A stretch of 64,000 nucleotides of DNA, from assembly GCF_027857615.1 (NCBI RefSeq), contig NZ_JAQIFT010000069.1, positions 155,283 through 219,282 of the forward strand, given 5' to 3'. A program made the position numbers and the translations under genes. Each line of letters opens with the position of its first letter. Position 1 is the stretch's first letter. This DNA is from Holtiella tumoricola (lineage in GTDB: Bacteria; Bacillota; Clostridia; Lachnospirales; Cellulosilyticaceae). The notes beneath the pieces are model-generated. The model saw nothing but the letters and a program-made list of their open reading frames with translations, made no database searches and was not told where the DNA came from. Shown here piece after piece: positions 42,696 to 52,032 of this stretch.

Positions 42696-43844
42696 CTACT
42701 TTAAAGAAATAATATATGTTACATCCATTTCATCAAATGGATTTTCTCCTTTTTTAGCTACTTTGCCATGAGCCATAATCTTATCTCCTTCCGGACTCCA
42801 TGCCATAGGAATATAGTATTCTCCTGAAGAAACTAATGATTTTTTATTTGTTTCTACTTCTATTAAATAAATTCCTTTATCTCCTTCTTCATTAGATATA
42901 TAGGCAATATTTTTACCATCCTTAGACCACCTTGCACCGTATATACCTCCTTCAGCTAAAACTTGTCTATTTTGTCCCTCTAAATCTATAAGTATGAGTT
43001 CATTTAAATATGTCTCTGAATTAAATGTAGTCATCAATATTTGCTGTTGATTGGGAGAAACTTTAAATTCTAATACTTCATCTGTTACTAATGTTTTCTT
43101 ATCTTTTTTCTCTATATCATATACTCTTAATTTATTATTTTCTTCTGACCCACTCTTAATGGTTGTATAATATATCTTATCTCCCACCTTCATTGGTTGT
43201 GGCATACTTAATCCATTTAATAAATCCTGCGTCCCCATTACACCACTTTCTACATCCTTAATCTTTGTAATAGTTCCATTAATATTAATTACAGCAAAAC
43301 CTCTAATACTACTACAAGGCATGATAATTTCTTCATCATTAATCCATTGTGCCTCACTTAAATCATAGGGATCCATATCAGCATCTAAAATTTCAAATGT
43401 TAGATTGCCATTCTCATCTATAATATATCCTGCGCCTTGTTCCTGATATTGATTTCTATAAAATATATGTTTACGATCTGGTGCAAAAATACCTCCATCT
43501 TGGAACTTTGATTGATCATGAATGCCTATTGATTCTTTTGTACGTAAATCATATAGAAACATATTTTTGACTTTAAAATTTCCAACAGCCGTTTCAACTT
43601 CTTCTAACTTTTCATTTTCCTTGGTCATAAGTATTTTATCTTCATTTAGCCAATCATATCCTGTTATTCCTTCATAAATATCTACTTTAGAAGCTATAAT
43701 ATGAGGTGGCGTAATGGCCTTTGTATCTTTTATCACTTTAATAGGGGTTTGCTGTTTCTTTGCAGATGTATATTGTACACATCCTATTGTAGCAACTGAA
43801 GTTGCAGCTAATAAACTTATTACTAAAAATTTTCTTTTTAACAT
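42696..43844 (-). CDS. TolB-like beta-propeller lipoprotein
   Basis: 382 residues. Signal peptide with lipobox ATIGC (Cys22), then WD40/TolB-like blades, with typical strand-turn repeats such as FAPDRKHIFYRN, FKVSPNQQQILMTTF, ARWSKDGKNIAYISNEEGDKG and MAWSPEGDKIMAHG. Extracytoplasmic lipid-anchored protein, likely protein- or ligand-binding. It follows the OmpR/HK two-component system on the same strand with a 72-bp gap and may be an accessory sensor for it. Confidence 0.85.
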   Translation of the reverse strand: MLKRKFLVISLLAATSVATIGCVQYTSAKKQQTPIKVIKDTKAITPPHIIASKVDIYEGITGYDWLNEDKILMTKENEKLEEVETAVGNFKVKNMFLYDLRTKESIGIHDQSKFQDGGIFAPDRKHIFYRNQYQEQGAGYIIDENGNLTFEILDADMDPYDLSEAQWINDEEIIMPCSSIRGFAVININGTITKIKDVESGVMGTQDLLNGLSMPQPMKVGDKIYYTTIKSGSEENNKLRVYDIEKKDKKTLVTDEVLEFKVSPNQQQILMTTFNSETYLNELILIDLEGQNRQVLAEGGIYGARWSKDGKNIAYISNEEGDKGIYLIEVETNKKSLVSSGEYYIPMAWSPEGDKIMAHGKVAKKGENPFDEMDVTYIISLK

Positions 43845-43916
43845 TTTATATTTCCTCCATACTTTTTATAACTCTACTATACCTTAATCATTTTTCAAAA
43901 GTATCTCTAGTTGTTT

Positions 43917-45377
43917 CTAAACTGTAAACTTTTCTACTTTTGGAAAAGTAATTAAAAATGTTGTCTCTAGGTCATCTAATAAAGCAATTGTTCCTTGTTG
44001 TTTTCTCACTAACTCCTGTACAAGGGAAAGCCCTAGTCCTGTCCCACCATACTCTTTAGAGCGATCTTTATTCACTGTATAGAATGGCTCAAAGATTTTA
44101 TCTTTTTCTTCTTTAGCAATACCAATGCCTGTATCTCTTATTTCTATATAAACCCGTTGATCCTTTGTATAAGAAGTAATAAATATTTTACCATTTATTC
44201 GATTATACTTAATCGCATTATCTATCAAATTAATAAATATATGTATCAGGTTTTGTTGATCTCCAAGTATCCATCCATGCCCTAAGGATCTTATCAAACT
44301 TATATTAAACTTTTTAGCTTTCCCCTCCATCCTACTACACACGTCTTCTAATACCTCTTTTACGTCTATATGCTCAAAATGACATTCAAAATCGTATTGC
44401 TGCATTGCAGATAAATACAATATTTTTTCTACCATTTCATATAATCGCTGTGTTTCTTTTCCTATATTAATCTTTGCATCCTCAAGTAGCTTATGATCAT
44501 CTGTATATATATTTAATAAGTCTATATAGGTTTTTATTACGGTAAGAGGTGTTTTAAATTCATGTGTTATATTTCCAATAAATGTTTTTTGTTGCTGTTC
44601 TAATATCTTAAGCTTATCTATAACATGTTTAAGCTGTTCTTTATCTTCTTGTATATTTTTTATATTGCGCTCAATTTCGTTACTCATATAATAGATACCT
44701 TCACTTAATTCTCCTATTTCATCATTTCTTTTCAGAGGTATAGCATTATCATATTGACCTCTTTTAATTTTTAAGACCTCTTTTTTAATCTTAATAATAT
44801 CTTTAGAAAACGTGTTAAAATAGGCATACGCACTTATAAAACTTAATAGAAACACAACTGCTCCTATCTCAATAAACAGAGCTTTTATAGATTCATAGAA
44901 TTCTATATAGCCTTTAAGTGAATAGTGAAATTGAATAACTCCTATTTGCCCATCCCCGTAGAGAGGTGCCATATAATCTATATAGCCTCCTACCATTTGA
45001 TAAGCAATTTCATTGTTTAATGCATGAACAAGTAAAGATTCATTTTCCATTTCTACAGGATAAGAAACAGAGTGAGTTATTACATTGCCTTGCATATCAT
45101 ATATTGCCATTTCAATTCCACTTAATGAATGTAGATTTAAGATTATATTTTGTCCATTTTGTTGCAAAAATTCTTGTTGATTTTCTAAGGGATTGAGAAG
45201 ATTCATTTGTCTAATGTAGCTATTTGCCATTTTAGCTTGACTTGCCAAATAGACTTCATACTCTTTTACTTGATTAGTATGTATACCTTTTAAAATAAGT
45301 ACATCCAAAATCCCCATAGTAAATATTAAAAGTGTTAATAAAAAAATGCTAAACTTCACTTTTATACTAATCTTCAT
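43917..45377 (-). CDS. Sensor histidine kinase (HAMP-HisKA-HATPase)
   Basis: 486 residues. Membrane segments at about 9-27 and 166-188 flank an extracytoplasmic sensor; HAMP about 190-240; HisKA with FIGNITHEFKTPLTVIKTY (phospho-acceptor His); ATPase boxes NLIDNAIKYN, IRDTGIGIAKEE and YGGTGLGLSLVQELV. Start at ATG 45377 with AGGTG 6 nt upstream; the GTG at 45386 overlaps that SD. It overlaps the response regulator by 11 bp. Confidence 0.92.
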   Translation of the reverse strand: MKISIKVKFSIFLLTLLIFTMGILDVLILKGIHTNQVKEYEVYLASQAKMANSYIRQMNLLNPLENQQEFLQQNGQNIILNLHSLSGIEMAIYDMQGNVITHSVSYPVEMENESLLVHALNNEIAYQMVGGYIDYMAPLYGDGQIGVIQFHYSLKGYIEFYESIKALFIEIGAVVFLLSFISAYAYFNTFSKDIIKIKKEVLKIKRGQYDNAIPLKRNDEIGELSEGIYYMSNEIERNIKNIQEDKEQLKHVIDKLKILEQQQKTFIGNITHEFKTPLTVIKTYIDLLNIYTDDHKLLEDAKINIGKETQRLYEMVEKILYLSAMQQYDFECHFEHIDVKEVLEDVCSRMEGKAKKFNISLIRSLGHGWILGDQQNLIHIFINLIDNAIKYNRINGKIFITSYTKDQRVYIEIRDTGIGIAKEEKDKIFEPFYTVNKDRSKEYGGTGLGLSLVQELVRKQQGTIALLDDLETTFLITFPKVEKFTV

Positions 45378-46056
45378 CAGTTTCACCTACAAATTTATAG
45401 CCTATTCTGTATACTGTTTGTATAAGATTCTCATACTCTTCACCTAATTTTTTTCTTATTCTTTGTATATGAATATCTACTGTTCTTGTCCCTCCTATAT
45501 ACTCCATCCCCCAAACTCGGTCTAATAGTTCATCCCTTGTATACACACGTTCTCTATTCGACATCAAAAGAACTAAAAGCTCAAATTCCTTAGGTGTAAA
45601 TTCTAATTCGTCTTCTTTTAAGATAACCTTCCTTTGATTAAGCCTAACTTGTAAATGCTTAACTCGCATCTCTTCTTGTTTATCCGTTGCCTTATAAAGT
45701 CTTCTAATTAATGATTTTGTACGTGCTATAAGTTCTAAAATATCAAAAGGCTTTGTTATATAGTCATCTGCTCCTAGCTCTAAACCTTGTATTTTATCTA
45801 CTACATCACTCTTTGCAGTTAGCATTATAATTCCTAATTTTTCTTTATGCTCTATTTGCTTGCAGACCTCAAACCCATTCATAATAGGCATCATAATATC
45901 TATTATGACTATATGAGGTACAAAGCTTCTGACTTTATCTAATCCATCCTTTCCGTTATAAGCCACTTCCACTTTGTAGCCTTCTCGTTTGAAAGCATAC
46001 GCTATAAGATCAGCAATATTTTTTTCATCTTCTACAATTAAAATCTTTTCCTCCAT
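45367..46056 (-). CDS. OmpR-family response regulator
   Basis: 229 residues. Receiver with EDE at 9-11, phospho-acceptor Asp53 (VIIDIMMP), Lys in ITKPFD; C-terminal winged helix (LEFTPKEFELLVLLMSNRERVYTRDELLDRVWG ... RTVDIHIQRIRKKLG). First gene of a set with kinase and beta-propeller lipoprotein. It follows the ABC exporter operon across a hairpin at 46094-46128 and no clear promoter was found between them, so some read-through is possible. Confidence 0.93.
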   Translation of the reverse strand: MEEKILIVEDEKNIADLIAYAFKREGYKVEVAYNGKDGLDKVRSFVPHIVIIDIMMPIMNGFEVCKQIEHKEKLGIIMLTAKSDVVDKIQGLELGADDYITKPFDILELIARTKSLIRRLYKATDKQEEMRVKHLQVRLNQRKVILKEDELEFTPKEFELLVLLMSNRERVYTRDELLDRVWGMEYIGGTRTVDIHIQRIRKKLGEEYENLIQTVYRIGYKFVGETDED

Positions 46057-46093
46057 TGTAACATCCTCTTTTCTAGTATTTTAAATAATACTT

Positions 46094-46128
46094 AAAGCCT
46101 TATTCGGTACTATCCGAATAAGGCTTTT
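46094..46128 (-). terminator. Terminator after the ABC exporter operon
   Basis: AAAGCCTTATTCGG / CCGAATAAGGCTTT with a 5-nt loop. The T tail on the reverse strand is weak (TTTAAGTATT), so termination may be partial and the downstream two-component genes may share the transcript. Confidence 0.65.
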
Positions 46129-46165
46129 TATGCTAATTACTATATATTGTCTAAAAATTTAATTT

Positions 46166-47518
46166 CTACTCTGTGCGAATCGCTGTAAGCGCAGATAAAC
46201 TCATTGCACGTTTAGCCGGGAAGTAACCTGCTACTAACCCTATAACTGTTGAAAAAGTAAGGGCAGCTAGTGCTAGCCACGGAGGTATAATAGATATGGC
46301 ACCTCCACCTTCACTTCCCATCATGGACATCATGCCACCTGCTACTTGTGCTCCAAATTTATTGATGAGAAAAGAGGTTATATAAGATACGGTTACACCA
46401 ACGCCACCTCCAAGTGCTCCAATTAAAAGCGCCTCTACAAGAAATAGTTTCTTTATGTCCGTAAGCTTGGCACCAATAACTTTCATAACACCAATTTCTT
46501 TTGTTCTCTCGTAAATAGACATCATCATGGTATTAGTAATTCCAATCGCTGCAACAAGAAGTGAAATGCCGCCTATACCCCCGAGCATTATTTGAATACT
46601 ACTAGAAACTTTTTTCATTTCATTTAAATATTCCATTGGACTGTAAGCTCTAAATCCTGCATCTTTTATAGCTTGTTGCACTGTTTCAACTTGACTTTCA
46701 TCAGCTACTTTCACACGTACACTTTGGTACTTATTTTTATCCTTATTATTTTCTTCCTGACCATTGTTAACCTTTTTATTATATCTTTCTTGCTCTTCTT
46801 TTAACTTTTCAAATAGATTGAGGGGTACTAGGGCTATATAACTATTTTCCCAATCTTCCTCTTTAAAAAGTCCTAATACGGTTACACGTTCTTGTCTTGG
46901 TACTTCAATCTGATTACCATCCTGGTCTGACACGGGCTCGTTGGTATCATAACTATATTGCCCTAAATCAATTTTAACCTGGTCTTCCCCTAACTCAAAT
47001 TCCTTTGCATCAGGCGGTTTATTCCAATTAATCTGTTGACCTGGTTTTACAAACTGGCGTGTAATTTCTCTTCCTAATACAATAGCCTTAGTATCTGTTT
47101 TATCAAAAAGTTTGCCTTCTCCAACTTTATATCCTAGTATTTCCATTTCTTCTGCTGATAAGCCACGTATTTCTATCTGGCTGCTAGTACGGTACTTTCC
47201 AAACTTTAAGTAAACATTGATACTTCTTGATGGTACTACCTTTTGTACACCTGGTATTGCTTCCATACTTTTTAGAGCCTTATCATCTAACTTAGGCGCT
47301 TTGGGGTCTGACCATGTATTAGGGGAAACCTCAATAACTGTGAGTGACTGCATTTCTTGCATTTGCTTTTTAAAATTTTCATCCATGGCAATACCTAATG
47401 ATAACATCAAAATAATAGAAGTTGCCCCAATCACTACACCTAAGATGGTGAGAAAAGTACGGAGTTTACGCCGCCATAAACTCCTAATACTCATCATTAA
47501 TAAATCATTAATCCTCAT
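46166..47518 (-). CDS. MacB/FtsX-type ABC transporter permease
   Basis: 450 residues. One N-terminal membrane segment (about 20-42), a large extracytoplasmic MacB-type domain (about 45-315), then three C-terminal membrane segments with the FtsX signature MMMSIYERTKEIGVMKVIGAKLTDIKKLFLVEALLIG. Works with the ATPase at 49855-50577. MacB-like exporters act as mechanotransmitters for extruding lipoproteins or peptides or for cell-wall stress tasks. Start taken at ATG 47518, which overlaps the end of the CARDB-like gene by 11 bp; GTG at 47527 is an alternative. Confidence 0.9.
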   Translation of the reverse strand: MRINDLLMMSIRSLWRRKLRTFLTILGVVIGATSIILMLSLGIAMDENFKKQMQEMQSLTVIEVSPNTWSDPKAPKLDDKALKSMEAIPGVQKVVPSRSINVYLKFGKYRTSSQIEIRGLSAEEMEILGYKVGEGKLFDKTDTKAIVLGREITRQFVKPGQQINWNKPPDAKEFELGEDQVKIDLGQYSYDTNEPVSDQDGNQIEVPRQERVTVLGLFKEEDWENSYIALVPLNLFEKLKEEQERYNKKVNNGQEENNKDKNKYQSVRVKVADESQVETVQQAIKDAGFRAYSPMEYLNEMKKVSSSIQIMLGGIGGISLLVAAIGITNTMMMSIYERTKEIGVMKVIGAKLTDIKKLFLVEALLIGALGGGVGVTVSYITSFLINKFGAQVAGGMMSMMGSEGGGAISIIPPWLALAALTFSTVIGLVAGYFPAKRAMSLSALTAIRTE

Positions 47519-49871
47519 CTTCTTCACTCTCTAAGCGTTGTTTACGTTTTTTCATAACAATACCTGTTATTCCCGCGGCACTTCCTATCCCTACCACTAT
47601 TCCAAGTATAATAGGCCATTTAGCTTGTTTTTCTTCTTCTAAAGGTGGTAACATTTCATCCATTCCTCCTTCAGTATCAGTCATACTTGCTGTTACATCC
47701 ATTTGGAATTCATATTCATAGTTTTGTACTTGTCCTGCTACATCTTCATACTCTATTTGAATCTTACCTGTTAAGTTTCCCTCTTGAAGTGGTGTAATGG
47801 TTGGCATGTAAGTTTTAGAGTTACCCTTTTCTAAAGAACCAATAATAAGCGTATTATCTTGTACCTCAAAGCCTTCTCCAACAGTTTTTACTCTTACATT
47901 ACTAATATCTGTCTTTCCTGTATTATAAATTGTTGCAGAAACTTCTGTTGGTCTCCCTACTTCTGTAGACTCTACTCTCACCTCAGCTACTTCTAGCTTA
48001 GTTACTTGTTCTACAGGTATACCAAACCTTTCTGTTGCTGTGATTGCTTCACCTTTATCATCTTCATATTCCATCTCTAGAGTAATTTCATAAGTTTTAG
48101 GTTTAGCGCTTGGAAGTGTATATAGTCTAATTTTTTTCGTATCCATTTCTCCTGGAGAAAGCTGACTAATAAAGAATGTATTACTTGCACCTACTGGTGT
48201 GAATACACTTCCTGTATCTTTTTCTCCCTGTTCTTTAACTGTTAAATTAGCTTTTAAGTTTTGTACTTTTTTATCACTGCTTGTATTTAAGAAACCAATC
48301 TCTAAATCAAACTCCTCACCTGCTCTTACAACAACTGGACTAGAACTATAATTGCCTACAATAACTTTAGGCTTACCTTTCCCTTTATTCCCCTCAGTTG
48401 TATCCTTTTCATTTTGAACAGATACTGTAGCATATTGCTTAATACTTACTTCTTTTCCATTAAGCGTATAATCAGCAGAAATTTCAATAGGATAAGTCCC
48501 TGTTGTTACACTTTGTGTAGCGACAAAATCTACGAGGTAGCTTTTTGACTGTCCTTTTGTTAATTTGGGTTCAATAAAAATACTTTTAGATTTTGATACG
48601 ATACCTTCTCCGCTTTTAACTTCGATTTTAACATTCTTTGCCTCATCTGGTGCTGCGACTTTAAAGCCAACATTAAAGGCCTCTCCTACCTTTTTAAGCC
48701 CATTTGGCTCTTTAGTTGTTAAAATTTCAATTGCTTTTTGTGATACACTACCTTTAGTACTTAAATAAATATATTGGCTATTGGTTTTTGTCTCTCCTAA
48801 ATCATCTATGTAGCTTAACTTCATTTCTACAGGCAAATTAAAACTGGTTGTATCGTTAACAATTAAACTCACCGGTATAGATTGTGTTTTATTACTCCCT
48901 ATGTTTTCGATATATTTAACATTGCTTCCATCTGCTACAAATACCTTTTCATTTGGAACAATCTCTAATTTTACATTTTTAGCTTCTACTTGCCCAACAT
49001 TTTTAATATTTACTTGCACTGTTTTGGCTACATTAGCTTCAAATGCTGTACCATTATTCACAGAAACTTCTAGAGAAGGGGGTATAAAGTTACTATCTAC
49101 TTTTAACTTAACTGTATGTACAGCCTCTCCTATTTTGACTTCCATCTCATGTATGCCTCTTGTAACCTTTTCATCAATATCTAATGTGATATAGTAATCT
49201 TTCTTGCTGCCTGGGTCCATAGCTGATAAATCAATTTTTTTCTTTTTTAAGGTAATTCCCTTGGCACTATTAGAATCCTTAATTTTAAGGTCCATAGACC
49301 CTGCTTCTACGTAAGACTTAGAATCATTCTTTATCGTTAATGTAATCTGTTGTGTTTGCCCTGCTACTACATTGAGCGTACTAGTAGAAAGACTTATGCC
49401 TTCCGATGCTTGTAGTGCTGCCTCTGCATTTTCAAGTACAATACTTGTTGTAGCCGTATCTGCTTTACCTTCAGTACTTGTATAGCCTACTTCTACCTCA
49501 ACACTTTTGCCTTTTCCGTTATAAGTAAGGTCCATGACAACAATCGTCTTGCTACCTCCTTCATTTTCCATAATCTGTACACCTTGTACGTCTACGCTTG
49601 ATTTAGTGCTTCCTTCTAACTCTATGTAACGTATTGCTTTTCTAAGTTCATCTACATTTTGATCTGTATCCACATTAATAAAAACATTAAAACGGTCACC
49701 CTTTTTCAATGACTTACTTACAGGTTTAGCTGACAAACTCATGCCACCTACTGCCCTAGCTCCTACATTTTCTATGGTTGCCGCCATTACTTGATAACTT
49801 GGTATACATCCACTTGCACAGACCACTAGACCTGCTAAGAATAAACTTGTAAATTTACGCTTGCTTTTCAT
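47508..49871 (-). CDS. Large CARDB-like extracytoplasmic protein, membrane anchored
   Basis: 787 residues. N-terminal signal with VCASGC, a possible lipobox (Cys22), then at least five beta-sandwich repeats of the CARDB/NEW3 kind: segments like VVAGQTQQITLTIKNDSK, EVSVNNGTAFEANVAKTVQVNIKNVG and STEVGRPTEVSATIYNTGK. Near the C-terminus a membrane segment (KWPIILGIVVGIGSAAGITG) is followed by a basic then acidic tail. Located between ATPase and permease genes with overlaps on both sides, so it is a third subunit of that exporter, probably an external docking or adhesion module. Confidence 0.82.
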   Translation of the reverse strand: MKSKRKFTSLFLAGLVVCASGCIPSYQVMAATIENVGARAVGGMSLSAKPVSKSLKKGDRFNVFINVDTDQNVDELRKAIRYIELEGSTKSSVDVQGVQIMENEGGSKTIVVMDLTYNGKGKSVEVEVGYTSTEGKADTATTSIVLENAEAALQASEGISLSTSTLNVVAGQTQQITLTIKNDSKSYVEAGSMDLKIKDSNSAKGITLKKKKIDLSAMDPGSKKDYYITLDIDEKVTRGIHEMEVKIGEAVHTVKLKVDSNFIPPSLEVSVNNGTAFEANVAKTVQVNIKNVGQVEAKNVKLEIVPNEKVFVADGSNVKYIENIGSNKTQSIPVSLIVNDTTSFNLPVEMKLSYIDDLGETKTNSQYIYLSTKGSVSQKAIEILTTKEPNGLKKVGEAFNVGFKVAAPDEAKNVKIEVKSGEGIVSKSKSIFIEPKLTKGQSKSYLVDFVATQSVTTGTYPIEISADYTLNGKEVSIKQYATVSVQNEKDTTEGNKGKGKPKVIVGNYSSSPVVVRAGEEFDLEIGFLNTSSDKKVQNLKANLTVKEQGEKDTGSVFTPVGASNTFFISQLSPGEMDTKKIRLYTLPSAKPKTYEITLEMEYEDDKGEAITATERFGIPVEQVTKLEVAEVRVESTEVGRPTEVSATIYNTGKTDISNVRVKTVGEGFEVQDNTLIIGSLEKGNSKTYMPTITPLQEGNLTGKIQIEYEDVAGQVQNYEYEFQMDVTASMTDTEGGMDEMLPPLEEEKQAKWPIILGIVVGIGSAAGITGIVMKKRKQRLESEEDED

Positions 49872-50577
49872 AAATGATTTCCCTCTCATTCTCTTTTTTT
49901 ATCTCTATTTTCCTTATTTCTCCATCAATCAAAGTAATAATACGGTCTGCATAGTCTGCTATTTCTGGGTCATGAGAAACAATGATTAATGTTTGATTAT
50001 ACTTTCTTGCCATATCTTTGATCATTTCCATAACTTCTATGGTTGTATGCGTATCTAAGTTTCCTGTTGGCTCATCCGCAAACAAGATAGTGGGGCGGTT
50101 TACAAAGGCGCGTGCAATACTTACACGTTGTTGTTGACCACCACTCATTTCTTTCGGTTTATGATGTAACCTTTTATTTAGTCCTACAGCTTTTAGCATT
50201 GCTTCTGCCTGCTTATCCCTTTTTGCTTTTGGCATCCCTTGAAAAATAAGAGGCAAAGATACATTTTCTAGAGCTGTTAAAGAAGGTATTAAGTTATAAG
50301 ACTGAAATACAAATCCAATGTACTTTTGTCTAAAAGTAGCAAGCTCTACTTCACTGAGTTTTTCTACTCTTGTTTTCTTAACTTTGATGGTACCACTTGT
50401 AGGTTTCTCAAGTCCTGCTAGCATATTGAGAAGTGTTGACTTACCAGAACCAGATGTTCCAAACAAGCAGCATATTTCCCCTTCCTCTATTGTTAGATCA
50501 ACAGACTTAAGGGCCACAATTTTTTCTTTTCCCATACGGTAGACTTTGCGTAAGCCTTCCACTTCTATAATGGCCAT
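49855..50577 (-). CDS. ABC transporter ATPase (MacB/LolD type)
   Basis: 240 residues. Walker A GTSGSGKST (about 34-42), Q-loop FVFQSYNLIPSLTALENV, signature MSGGQQQRVSIARAF, Walker B ILFADEPTGNLD and H-loop IIVSHDPE. Standard LolD/MacB family ATPase with a slightly extended charged C-terminus. First gene of the ATPase, CARDB-like protein, permease operon. The promoter upstream carries the four-half-site operator at 50613-50665. SD AGGAAGGAG precedes the ATG. Confidence 0.94.
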   Translation of the reverse strand: MAIIEVEGLRKVYRMGKEKIVALKSVDLTIEEGEICCLFGTSGSGKSTLLNMLAGLEKPTSGTIKVKKTRVEKLSEVELATFRQKYIGFVFQSYNLIPSLTALENVSLPLIFQGMPKAKRDKQAEAMLKAVGLNKRLHHKPKEMSGGQQQRVSIARAFVNRPTILFADEPTGNLDTHTTIEVMEMIKDMARKYNQTLIIVSHDPEIADYADRIITLIDGEIRKIEIKKENEREIIYEKQA

Positions 50578-50612
50578 CTATCGTTCTCCTTCCTATTTCT
50601 TTTCATACCTCT

Positions 50613-50665
50613 AGCATACAAAAAGAACCTTAAGGCATGCTTTAGGCAACCTTAAGGTTTCTTAA
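50613..50665 (-). promoter_or_regulatory. Promoter with four phased half-sites for the ABC exporter operon
   Basis: Reverse strand order: TTAAGA (50660-50665), TTAAGG (50650-50655), TAAAGC (50639-50644), TTAAGG (50628-50633), 9 bp, -10 TATGCT (50613-50618). Offsets are 10, 11 and 11 bp. No -35 box, as expected where an OmpR-type activator replaces it. The same bases fold as a hairpin (AACCTTAAGG / CCTTAAGGTT) followed by CTTTTTG, which may also terminate the deacetylase transcript. Confidence 0.7.
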
Positions 50666-50687
50666 GATAAGTTGTGATTACTTACTT

Positions 50688-51623
50688 TTATTTAAATTGT
50701 ACAGGTGTTGTTTCACTTGTTATTGCTTTAAAACTAAATCCTTGCTCCCTCAGCCCTTTAACAATTTCAGGTAATGCTTCTACGGTTGTTCCTTTACCTG
50801 CTGCATCATGCATAAGAATATTAGCTTCTTTTTGATACTTTGCTTGAGATAATACGGAATCTACAATAACATTTTTATCTTGTCTTGCCCGACTTGCATC
50901 TGTTGAATCCACATTCCAGTCGTAGTAAATATAGCCCTTTTCCTTCACTTGACTGATAATTTTATCCATAAGTCCTACACCTCCATAACGATTGCTCACT
51001 GTATTATTTGACCCACCAGGAAAACGAATGATTTTTGCCTCAACACCTGTTAGAGATTTTACATAGTCTGATACAGTCATTAAATCTTCAAAAAATGAAT
51101 CCACGCTCCTATATACTTGTGCATAATCATGAGTGGTGGTATGTAGCGCTAAAGTATGCCCTTCATCTACTATTCTTTTATATAGTTCTTCATAATCCGT
51201 TTTTTTAGTTACAAAAAAAGTTGCTGAAATATTGTTTAACTTTAAGAAATCTAATATTTTTATAGTATTTTGGCTTGGACCATCATCAAAAGTTAAATAA
51301 GCATATTTTTTATCACTCTCATCTTCATTCAGTAAACGTTCTACATCAATGCCTTGACTCTTGAGCAATGTAACTTCTGAATTCAGCTCTTGCATCTGTT
51401 TTGTAAGCTGATGATTTTTTTCTTTAGCCTCTTTTAGCTGAATACCTAGCATCTCTTTAGATGCTTCTAATATAGATGCTTTTTCTTGTATACTTTTTAA
51501 TACTTCATTTTGCTCCTTGTTCTTTACATGAACCCATCCTGCTGTACTAAATAGTCCTATGGCACTGATAAAAAAGATTATTGCTATAAAAATTTCTCTT
51601 CTCCTTCTTTTTCTACGTTTCAT
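50688..51623 (-). CDS. Polysaccharide deacetylase (NodB domain), membrane anchored
   Basis: 311 residues. N-terminal basic segment and membrane anchor (about 9-27), a coiled coil (about 30-95), then the NodB domain: YLTFDDGPS (Asp-Asp), HTTTHDY (the two His zinc ligands), IRFPGGSNN, YYDWNVDSTD and ANILMHDAAGKGTT. All five catalytic motifs are recognisable. Likely removes acetyl groups from peptidoglycan GlcNAc or another cell-surface polymer, a common lysozyme or stress defence. Second gene after the small coiled-coil membrane protein, with a 27-bp gap. Confidence 0.92.
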   Translation of the reverse strand: MKRRKRRRREIFIAIIFFISAIGLFSTAGWVHVKNKEQNEVLKSIQEKASILEASKEMLGIQLKEAKEKNHQLTKQMQELNSEVTLLKSQGIDVERLLNEDESDKKYAYLTFDDGPSQNTIKILDFLKLNNISATFFVTKKTDYEELYKRIVDEGHTLALHTTTHDYAQVYRSVDSFFEDLMTVSDYVKSLTGVEAKIIRFPGGSNNTVSNRYGGVGLMDKIISQVKEKGYIYYDWNVDSTDASRARQDKNVIVDSVLSQAKYQKEANILMHDAAGKGTTVEALPEIVKGLREQGFSFKAITSETTPVQFK

Positions 51624-51650
51624 TTTTCACCTCATTTTTTATATTCTTAT

Positions 51651-51950
51651 TTATTTCATACTGTCCGGAATAAGGATCGGTTGATAATTCCATAAGATAC
51701 CTGTTAGCTCATCTATTTTCTTTTCAAGAATTTTGCCATCTTCTTGTACTAACTTCATTTCCTGTTCTACCGTTATCTTATCCTTTTGTTTTTGATCAAT
51801 GTGAGATTCTATCTTATCCATCTTTTTTGCTATCAAGTAGCCATTGGTCATACTTACAATCATACAAACAGTGGCGATCATAACTAAAACGCCACTAATT
51901 CCTTTATAGTTCAATCTCTTTTTCATTGATGCTTTTTTACGTCTAGTCAT
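51651..51950 (-). CDS. Small membrane protein with coiled coil (DivIC/FtsL-like shape)
   Basis: 99 residues. Basic N-terminus (TRRKKASMKKRLN), one membrane segment (about 21-40) and an external coiled coil (KKMDKIESHIDQKQKDKITVE onward), the shape of DivIC/FtsL septum proteins, without a convincing family motif. Start at ATG 51950 with GAGGG 8 nt upstream. It precedes the deacetylase, whose own N-terminus is also anchor plus coiled coil, so the two may interact. Controlled by the shared operator at 51980-52032. Confidence 0.7.
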   Translation of the reverse strand: MTRRKKASMKKRLNYKGISGVLVMIATVCMIVSMTNGYLIAKKMDKIESHIDQKQKDKITVEQEMKLVQEDGKILEKKIDELTGILWNYQPILIPDSMK

Positions 51951-51979
51951 AATTAATTCCCTCACTTTCTAGCAACTTA

Positions 51980-52032
51980 AGCATATAAAAATAACCTTAA
52001 GGCATGCTTTACGCAACCTTAAGGTTTCTTAA
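51980..52032 (-). promoter_or_regulatory. Promoter with four phased half-sites for the coiled-coil/deacetylase operon
   Basis: Reverse strand: TTAAGA, TTAAGG, TAAAGC, TTAAGG (the last at 51995-52000), 9 bp, -10 TATGCT (51980-51985). Nearly identical over about 55 bp to the site at 50613-50665. The upstream half-sites lie inside the 3' end of the histidine kinase gene, whose last codons CTT AAG AAA CCT TAA are part of the operator. Confidence 0.7.
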
